Of a stretch of DNA of 11,566 nucleotides, positions 7,257-11,566 are shown in pieces (positions within the stretch are counted from its first letter, which is position 1; every line of letters starts with the position of its first letter). This DNA is from Anaerolineales bacterium (GTDB lineage: Bacteria; Chloroflexota; Anaerolineae; Anaerolineales; UBA6663): contig JAGOBN010000053.1 in NCBI GenBank assembly GCA_017999235.1, positions 1-11,566 of the forward strand, read 5' to 3'. The notes under the pieces were generated by a model that did not search any database, was not told the origin of the DNA, and saw only the letters and a program-made list of their open reading frames with translations. Both the position numbers and the translations under genes were made by a program.

Positions 7257-7936
7257 TCAAAATCCTGATCGCCGACGACCACGCCGTGGTGCGCCAGGGC
7301 CTCAAACAGATCTTTGGCGCGGACCCTGAGCTGGTGGTGGTGGGCGAGGCCACCACCGGCGCGGAGACGCTGGAGCAGGCCCGCGGCCTGGCCTGGGATG
7401 TGCTGGTCCTCGATCTCAGCCTGCCCGAGCGGAATGGCTTTGATATCCTGCTGACCCTGCGGGCGGAGAAGCCCGAACGTCCAATCCTGGTGTTGAGCAT
7501 GCACGCCGAGGATCAATACGCCCTGCGCGTGCTCAAGGCCGGCGCCGCCGGATATCTGACGAAGGAGAGCGTGCCGGAGGAGCTGACGCGCGCGGTCTAC
7601 AAAGTGGCCGGCGGGGGGCGCTACATCAGCCCAGCCTTGGCGGAGAAGCTTGCCTTTCAGGTGGGCGCGCCGACGGATCAACCCTTGCACGCGAGCCTCT
7701 CCGACCGTGAGTTTCAGGTGATGCGCCTGATCGCGGCCGGCCAGACGGTCACCCAGATCGCGGCCGACTTGGCGCTGAGCGTGAAGACGGTCAGCACATA
7801 TCGGGCGCGCCTCCTGCAAAAGCTGAACCTACGCACCAACGCCGACCTGATCCACTATGCGATCCAGAATCATCTGATCGATGAGCCGGTTTTGTCCGCT
7901 GTCGGCCCCGTTTGTAGGACATCTGCCGACAACTGA
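7253..7936 (+). CDS. NarL/FixJ-family response regulator
   Basis: This 227-residue DNA-binding response regulator is the evident partner of the kinase just upstream. Its ATG overlaps the kinase stop as ATGA, and GGAGG lies a few bases before it, so translation is coupled. The receiver domain (1-120) has acidic D8 and D9, phosphoacceptor D54 (VLDLSLP), S82 and K104 (YLTKES), all in expected positions. The LuxR-type helix-turn-helix (about 148-208) begins LSDREFQVMRLIAAG and continues IAADLALSVKTVSTYRARL. An upstream extension of the frame exists, but the kinase overlap and the start of the receiver fold at MIKILIADDH fix the start at 7253. The last dozen residues (AVGPVCRTSADN) extend beyond the usual end, and their DNA contains interleaved inverted repeats. 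Targets are unknown; the nearby downstream cluster or its own operon are natural candidates. Confidence 0.95.
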   Translation: MIKILIADDHAVVRQGLKQIFGADPELVVVGEATTGAETLEQARGLAWDVLVLDLSLPERNGFDILLTLRAEKPERPILVLSMHAEDQYALRVLKAGAAGYLTKESVPEELTRAVYKVAGGGRYISPALAEKLAFQVGAPTDQPLHASLSDREFQVMRLIAAGQTVTQIAADLALSVKTVSTYRARLLQKLNLRTNADLIHYAIQNHLIDEPVLSAVGPVCRTSADN

Positions 7937-8039
7937 ACCGGCGCGCGGCTGACGCCGGAATCGGGCCGGGGCCGATAACGCCCGGGCGGATTAACCCTTA
8001 TCCTCGCGGCAGGCTTGAAACCTGAAAGGCGAGGTGATG
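7937..8039 (+). promoter_or_regulatory. Spacer with palindromes before the DUF892 cluster
   Basis: This gap between the response regulator and the next gene contains a perfect 10-bp palindrome CGCCCGGGCG (7979-7988). It also contains a 15-base near-palindrome CAGGCTTGAAACCTG (8010-8024, one mismatched pair) directly in front of the ribosome binding site. An AT-richer stretch (7990-8001) could hold a -10, but no consensus is clear. The spacer may be a regulatory point within one long operon or a separate promoter; the sequence does not decide. Confidence 0.35.
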
Positions 8040-8555
8040 ATGGACCGCTCCTACTCAGTGAACCCGGACATCGATCAGCTGCGCGGGCGCTTCATGGGCG
8101 AACTGCAGCAACTCTGCGGCGGCGCACTCGAGCAACTGAGGGTGCTGCCCGAGATGACGCGGCTGGCGCAGACACCGGCGCTGCGCCGCGCGTTGATTGA
8201 CTATGGCGAAACGACCCGGCGGCAGGCCGAGCGGCTTACGTGTCTCTTGGCCGGGCTGGGTCAGCGCGCGCCCAGCCTCCCGCCGCCGGCCGGGGCATCG
8301 CGCGGCCCGGCCGGCCTGAGTGCCACCGTGGAGACGGACGCGGTGCTGATCGCGGCCGTGCGCGGCTGGGAACACCATGCCCTCACCCGCTGTTTGCTGG
8401 CCCTCAACTACGCCCAGATCCTGCGGGAGGCCTGGGCGGCTGACCTGCTGGAGACGACCCTACAGGAAGAATATGCGGCCGACGAAACCTTGGCGGCCCT
8501 GCCGGTCGCTGCACCCGGCGTTCGTCCGCCGGCCGGCGCCGCGGAGGCCGGATGA
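8040..8555 (+). CDS. DUF892 (YciE/YciF-like) ferritin-like protein
   Basis: This is a 171-residue, four-helix-bundle protein of the DUF892 family, ferritin-like proteins often induced by stress and of unsettled biochemical role. Recognisable parts are LRVLPEMTRLA in helix 1, TTRRQAERL in helix 2, WEHHALTRCLLALNYAQ in helix 3 with E111 and H112-H113, and LQEEYAADETL in helix 4 with E143/E144. These fit the family's metal-site helices. In the first helix the usual YAAEKQ pattern is CGGALEQ, so the first metal-ligand Glu seems lost or shifted. A Pro/Ala-rich linker lies near residues 80-90, and the C-terminal tail is Pro/Ala/Gly-rich. Three start codons are clustered (GTG 8034, ATG 8037, ATG 8040). 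GAGGTG at 8031-8036 favours 8040, AAAGG at 8025-8029 would fit 8037. The stop overlaps the next gene's ATG (ATGA). Cytoplasmic. Confidence 0.8.
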   Translation: MDRSYSVNPDIDQLRGRFMGELQQLCGGALEQLRVLPEMTRLAQTPALRRALIDYGETTRRQAERLTCLLAGLGQRAPSLPPPAGASRGPAGLSATVETDAVLIAAVRGWEHHALTRCLLALNYAQILREAWAADLLETTLQEEYAADETLAALPVAAPGVRPPAGAAEAG

Positions 8556-8941
8556 CACCCACTCCGCGGGATCAACTCCCGCCCTCGGGACAGCCGTCGC
8601 TGCCGGCGGACCGGCTGCACGCCCAAATGGAGGCCGGCCAGCGCCGCGCCCTGCTGAAATTCTCGCAGTTGATCTGGCTGGGCTTTGGCCTGCTGGAAGG
8701 CCTGATCGGCTTGCGGGTTGTGCTGAAACTCATGGCCGCCAACCCGCAGGCTCCGTTCGCCCAATGGGTCTACGCAGCCACCCAGCCGTTTTTGGCGCCG
8801 TTTGTGGGCCTCACCCTGACGCCGGCCGCCGGCGGCGTGGTGCTGGAGGTGTATGCCCTCGTCGCGCTGCTGGCGTACGCACTGCTCTCGATCCTGGTTG
8901 AGCGTTTGATCTGGATCGTGTTCAGCCGGCCCCGCGTGTAG
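8552..8941 (+). CDS. YggT-family integral membrane protein
   Basis: This 129-residue membrane protein has two hydrophobic helices, about 40-62 and 96-123, separated by the family-typical segment ANPQAPFAQWVYAATQPFLAPFVGL. This matches the YggT family, in which the P-F-F/Y-x-x-T-x-P-x-L-x-P-F pattern is characteristic; members are implicated in osmotic or cell-division-related functions, though biochemistry is unclear. An N-terminal 30-residue hydrophilic, Pro/Gln-rich extension precedes the first helix. The start overlaps the DUF892 stop by 4 bases and has GGAGG upstream, so the two are translationally coupled. This is only one YggT repeat, as in many non-proteobacterial members. Confidence 0.85.
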   Translation: MTPTPRDQLPPSGQPSLPADRLHAQMEAGQRRALLKFSQLIWLGFGLLEGLIGLRVVLKLMAANPQAPFAQWVYAATQPFLAPFVGLTLTPAAGGVVLEVYALVALLAYALLSILVERLIWIVFSRPRV

Positions 8942-8976
8942 GCGTGGGCGGCGCTCAAGTCTATTAGGAGACGCTC

Positions 8977-9129
8977 ATGCGCAATACGCGGAATCTCGGC
9001 ACCCTGGCGCTGAGCCTGTGGCTCATCGCGACCGGCCTGGCCGCTTTTGTCCCGGCGCTGCACGGCCTGGGCCTGATGCTGTCCATCCTGGCCATCGCCG
9101 CCGGCGCCCTGATCCTGTTGGCGAAGTAG
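8977..9129 (+). CDS. 50-residue two-helix membrane miniprotein
   Basis: A short frame begins MRNTRNLGTLALSLW and ends AGALILLAK. It encodes two hydrophobic helices, about residues 7-24 and 28-48, joined by a short loop (FVPALHGLG) and flanked by Arg/Asn at the N-terminus and Lys at the end. AGGAG at 8966-8970 sits six bases before the ATG, an excellent ribosome binding site. The gene lies 35 bases after the YggT gene and 14 bases before the DHH gene, in the same direction, which supports its being real. I recognise only a general resemblance to small, uncharacterised membrane hairpin proteins in this kind of genome. It may partner the YggT protein in the membrane; no function can be assigned. 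Confidence 0.75.
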   Translation: MRNTRNLGTLALSLWLIATGLAAFVPALHGLGLMLSILAIAAGALILLAK

Positions 9130-9143
9130 GCGTGGAGCCGAGC

Positions 9144-10475
9144 ATGATCCCGGTGTCCGCCTCTCTCCCGGCCGCCGGCCGGCCGCCGGCTCTGAGCGCC
9201 CCCGCCCGGAACCTAGGCGAGGTGCTCACCGATCTCTTGCAGGAAAAATGCGGGTGTGAGCGGCCGCTGGCGGTGCGGGAGATCGACCGATTCCTGCGGG
9301 AATGGTCCCAGCGGCCGCAGCCCGGGTTCTGGGCGTCGCTCCTGCAGGGGTCCCGGCCGGCCGCGCCCCAGCTCGAGCGCCCCGCCGGGAACGAGCCGCC
9401 GCTGGTCCGCTTGTGCCAGCTGCTCGAGACCCAGCGCGGCCGGCGCCACGTGGTGGTCATGCAGGCTTATCCCGATCCGGACGCCATCGCTTCGGCGCTG
9501 GCGCACCAGCTCTTGAGCGCGCTGTATGAGATCGAGACGACCCTGCTGTACAGCGGCAAGATCAGCCATCAACAGAACACGGCGCTGGTCAGACTGCTGG
9601 GCCTCAAGCTGGTGCCCTACGACCCGGCGCTGAACCTGGGCGAGTACGCTGGCGCCGTCTTTGTCGACAACCAAGGCACCACCTGTGAAACCGTGGTGCG
9701 TGCCCTGGAGGCGGCCGGCGTGCCGGCCCTGATCGTCGTGGATCATCACGAGGCGCAGGAGCGCCTGAAGCCGGAGTTTAGCGATATCCGGCGCGTGGGC
9801 GCGACCGCCACTATCTACACGGACTATCTGGCCCACGGCCCGCTCACCCTTAACAAGATGCAGCGCGAACACACGGCGGTGGCCACGGCCCTGCTGCACG
9901 GCTTGATCACAGACACGGCCGGGTTTGTGCACGCGCACGCCGAGGACTTTGCGGCCGCCAGTTTTCTGAGCCAGTTCCGCGATGCCGAATTGCTGGACCG
10001 GGTACTGCATCAGGCGCGACCCAAGCCCGCGATGGACGTGATCCGGCGGGCGCTCGGCAATCGGCTGGTGGTGGAAGGCATCTCCATCGCCGGGATCGGT
10101 TACCTGCGGGCCGAGGATCGCGACGCCATCCCGCAGGCCGCGGACTTCTTGTTATCGGAAGAGAACGTCCACACGGCCATCGTCTACGGCCTCGTGACCA
10201 GCGCCGACCAGCGGGAGGCCGTGGTCGGCTCACTGCGCACCACCAAGCTGACGCTGGCCCCCGACGACTTTCTCAAAGAAGCGCTGGGCCGCACGGCGGA
10301 GGGCCGGGCCTATGGCGGGGGCAAGGCTTCGGCCGGCGGCTTTGAGATCCCGGTGGGTTTCCTGGCCGGCGAGCGCAACGAAGGCTATCGTGAGCTGAAG
10401 TGGCAGGTGTTTGACGCCCAGATCAAGCATCGGCTGCTGGCCAAGTTGGGTGTTGAGCCAGCCCATACCGCCTAG
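9144..10475 (+). CDS. DHH-family phosphoesterase (DHH-DHHA1)
   Basis: This 443-residue enzyme belongs to the DHH superfamily (NrnA/RecJ/PDE relatives), manganese-dependent phosphodiesterases acting on nanoRNA, cyclic dinucleotides or similar. Motif I is PDPDAIASA with D111 and D113, motif II has D175 in VDNQG, motif III is D200-H201-H202, and motif IV has D257 in ITDTAGF. The DHHA1 substrate-binding motif is GGGKASAGG (391-399), with Lys at the position often held by His. The His usually found three residues before motif I's Pro-Asp is replaced (QAYPDPD). About 100 residues precede motif I, with a Pro/Ala-rich start and a helical region (LTDLLQEKC, REIDRFLREW) of unknown role. ATG 9144 is preceded by GGAG at 9134-9137; a GTG at 9132 is possible but has a poor site. 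Last gene of the run, it converges on the receiver gene and shares the CTAG stop. Exact substrate is undetermined. Confidence 0.88.
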   Translation: MIPVSASLPAAGRPPALSAPARNLGEVLTDLLQEKCGCERPLAVREIDRFLREWSQRPQPGFWASLLQGSRPAAPQLERPAGNEPPLVRLCQLLETQRGRRHVVVMQAYPDPDAIASALAHQLLSALYEIETTLLYSGKISHQQNTALVRLLGLKLVPYDPALNLGEYAGAVFVDNQGTTCETVVRALEAAGVPALIVVDHHEAQERLKPEFSDIRRVGATATIYTDYLAHGPLTLNKMQREHTAVATALLHGLITDTAGFVHAHAEDFAAASFLSQFRDAELLDRVLHQARPKPAMDVIRRALGNRLVVEGISIAGIGYLRAEDRDAIPQAADFLLSEENVHTAIVYGLVTSADQREAVVGSLRTTKLTLAPDDFLKEALGRTAEGRAYGGGKASAGGFEIPVGFLAGERNEGYRELKWQVFDAQIKHRLLAKLGVEPAHTA

Positions 10476-10882
10476 CCGCTGGCTCGGCTCAATTGTTCCA
10501 ACACCTGCGGCAGCTGGTCGAACTCTTTGGATTTGTCAATGAAATAGGTGGCGCCGGCGTCCAGGCACAGCTGGCGGTACTGCGGAAACGCGAAGTTCGT
10601 CAATACGATCACCTGGGGCCGGTGCGCGGCGTGCCGCAGGGCCTCCAGCACATCCAGACCGTTGCCCTTCGGCATGCGCAGGTCAAGGATGACCACATCC
10701 GGCCGCTCGGCGCGGATCGCGTCGAGCGTGCTGGCCCCGTCGCTCGTCTGGCCGATGATCTCGAGCGTCCCCACACTCTCCAGCCAACGCGCCAGGCTCT
10801 GCCGCACCGCGCGCGAATCATCGGCGATCAGGACGCGCAACTTGTGGCCCGCGGCCGCGTTGGGGATGGTGCTCTCAGTCAT
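10472..10882 (-). CDS. Stand-alone CheY-like response regulator receiver protein
   Basis: This 136-residue protein consists of a single receiver domain after a 13-residue leader. Conserved residues are D21/D22 (LIADDS), phosphoacceptor D67 (VILDLRMP), T95 (VLTNFA) and K117 (FIDKSKEFDQL), so it should be phosphorylated by a histidine kinase. It has no output domain and would act by protein contact or as a phosphate sink or relay. The cognate kinase is not obvious: the HisKA_3 kinase in the window already has a coupled regulator, so cross-talk or a distant partner is possible. The ATG at 10882 has AGGGAG four to five bases upstream on the minus strand. The gene is transcribed against the main cluster, and its TAG and the DHH gene's TAG are the two strands of one CTAG. 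Confidence 0.92.
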   Translation of the reverse strand: MTESTIPNAAAGHKLRVLIADDSRAVRQSLARWLESVGTLEIIGQTSDGASTLDAIRAERPDVVILDLRMPKGNGLDVLEALRHAAHRPQVIVLTNFAFPQYRQLCLDAGATYFIDKSKEFDQLPQVLEQLSRASG

Positions 10883-10893
10883 TGTGCTCCCTA

Positions 10894-10906
10894 TCGGCTG
10901 AGCCGA
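10894..10906. promoter_or_regulatory. Perfect 6-bp dyad in the leader of the receiver gene
   Basis: TCGGCT and AGCCGA flank a single base, so this cannot form an RNA hairpin and is better seen as a protein-binding dyad. It lies just upstream of the receiver gene's ribosome binding site. A second, weaker dyad, GTTAG-C-CTAAC, lies at 10916-10926. Function is inferred only from symmetry and position. Confidence 0.3.
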
Positions 10907-10966
10907 CGACGGACGGTTAGCCTAACACTAACGAGTTGAGCCAGGCCCGGCTATCGGCGCCGGCCT

Positions 10967-11227
10967 GATCCATTTGTCAGCGGCCGGCGCGCACGGGCCT
11001 CAGACGTGTCCTACGTGCTTGGTGCGGGCGGCGCAGGCAATCCAGAGCCATTTGGCTTCCGCCGCGCCATCGAGTATCCGACGAATCTCATCGAACTAGA
11101 GGTGAGTCAGATGAAGGGCGCGCAAGAAACGCTGATGCAGGTTGTTAGCGATTGCTTGAGACGTTGGCAACGAGAGTCTTACAGGCCGCTTCCGCAACGC
11201 CGGCGGCAATCGGCCGATGCTGGCGTC
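10967..11227 (-). pseudogene. IS1-like transposase relic, middle part, with in-frame stops
   Basis: One minus-strand frame reads DASIGRLPPALRKR, then NNLHQRFLRALHLTHL, stop, FDEIRRILDGAAEAKWLWIA and RTKHVGHV, stop. It resembles the helix-turn-helix-to-catalytic segment of IS1-family transposases (xLHLTHLQLDELRTxL...LWLWxAxDPxTK). The TAG at 11096-11098 stands where Gln of QLDE is expected (CAG to TAG), and a second stop lies at 11000-11002. Beyond it, GPCAPAADKWI continues weak similarity (GPRTQAAAHxVI) to about 10967. The catalytic DE pair is preserved, but no complete frame remains. The assignment rests on pattern memory and the conserved spacing of LHLTHL-x-FDE and WLW. Confidence 0.6.
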
Positions 11228-11566
11228 AGCACCCGGCATGGCGCGTCCGCGGACGCTGATTTTGCAAGCAGGTCAGTTTCTTCTGCAAGGCGGCCCGTTT
11301 CGCGCCGCGCGCCTTTCGACACTAATAGCGCAAGATGCGCAGGATCACGTCCTGGCCCCGGTTGGCTTCTTTGAGCAACGTTGTGAGCCGCTCGAATTCA
11401 GCATGGCCTTGGGCGTGAACTCGCCCTCAATACCGGGTTGGTTTTCTTGGTCGAAACCCGCTTCGCGTCTGCGCGGATGACCGCCTCCTGTCAAATTGCA
11501 CTCACTAATTCGGACTTACACCCCAGGCTTTTCACGCCGGCGAACCACCTCGGAACTGCCTCGAAT
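11228..11566. other. Right-edge region without recognisable gene
   Basis: These 339 bases lie upstream, in minus-strand sense, of the IS1-like relic. Two overlapping plus-strand frames have no family similarity and no ribosome binding site. A minus-strand stretch (about 11330-11410) reads FERLTTLLKEANRGQDVILRILRY before a stop and looks weakly protein-like, possibly more eroded mobile-element sequence, but I cannot name it. No tRNA, repeat array or terminator is seen. Confidence 0.45.

Noticed and set aside
9018..9143. Longer start for the DHH protein
   Set aside because: The extension is Arg/Pro-rich shadow sequence of the 50-residue membrane gene; ATG 9144 has a GGAG site.
4368..10972. TGATCCA at both edges of the main block as a target-site duplication
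   Set aside because: A shared 7-mer within windows of about 60 bases is expected fairly often by chance, and no element ends are seen beside it. Kept only as a remark under the split-transposase finding.
11500..11566. Right-edge sequence with a short GGGGTGTAAGTCC-like motif on the minus strand, reminiscent of group II intron RNA
   Set aside because: Only a short resemblance, no intron-encoded protein and no domain V visible; not enough to call.
1..11566. CRISPR array, tRNA or rRNA genes, phage-defence system
   Set aside because: No spaced direct repeats, no cloverleaf with the conserved T-arm, no rRNA motifs and no recognised defence gene set were seen on either strand.

Overview
The window is GC-rich DNA with tightly packed bacterial genes, overlapping stop/start codons and a very high density of the palindrome GCCGGC. 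Gene content, sequence character and the IS1-type transposase relics suggest a Chloroflexota (Anaerolineae-like) chromosome. That placement is an inference from overall resemblance, not from a marker gene.

Left part (1-3743). The window opens inside a plus-strand gene for an error-prone, DnaE2-type DNA polymerase III alpha subunit. Only its C-terminal 577 residues are present. It faces a 620-residue minus-strand phospholipase-D-like protein with a fibronectin-III-like N-terminal region and two HKD modules, of which only the second is canonical.

First relic zone (3744-4442). There is no intact gene here. About 260 bases hold nothing recognisable. They are followed on the minus strand by the C-terminal end of a dead IS5-family transposase with its terminal repeat, joined to a frameshifted piece of an IS1-like transposase. 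Next comes an AT-rich promoter region with a perfect TATAAT and a near-perfect 16-bp dyad. It serves the following operon.

Main block (4443-10475, all plus strand). A membrane sensor histidine kinase (two TM segments, HAMP, three PAS, GAF, HisKA_3, HATPase) overlaps a NarL/FixJ response regulator by ATGA. About 100 bases later comes a compact cluster: a DUF892 (YciE/YciF-like) ferritin-like protein, a YggT-family membrane protein, a 50-residue membrane miniprotein, and a DHH-family phosphoesterase. The two-component pair plausibly controls stress or envelope functions, but no ligand or target can be read from the sequence. A minus-strand stand-alone CheY-like receiver converges on the DHH gene, and the two genes share one CTAG as their stop codons.

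Right part (10883-11566). There is no intact gene. It holds a dyad-rich leader for the receiver gene and a decayed IS1-like transposase middle segment on the minus strand with in-frame stops.

The most interesting pattern is that the two IS1-like relics, about 6.6 kb apart, have the same orientation and the order of consecutive parts of one transposase. The signalling block may therefore sit inside a split insertion sequence.
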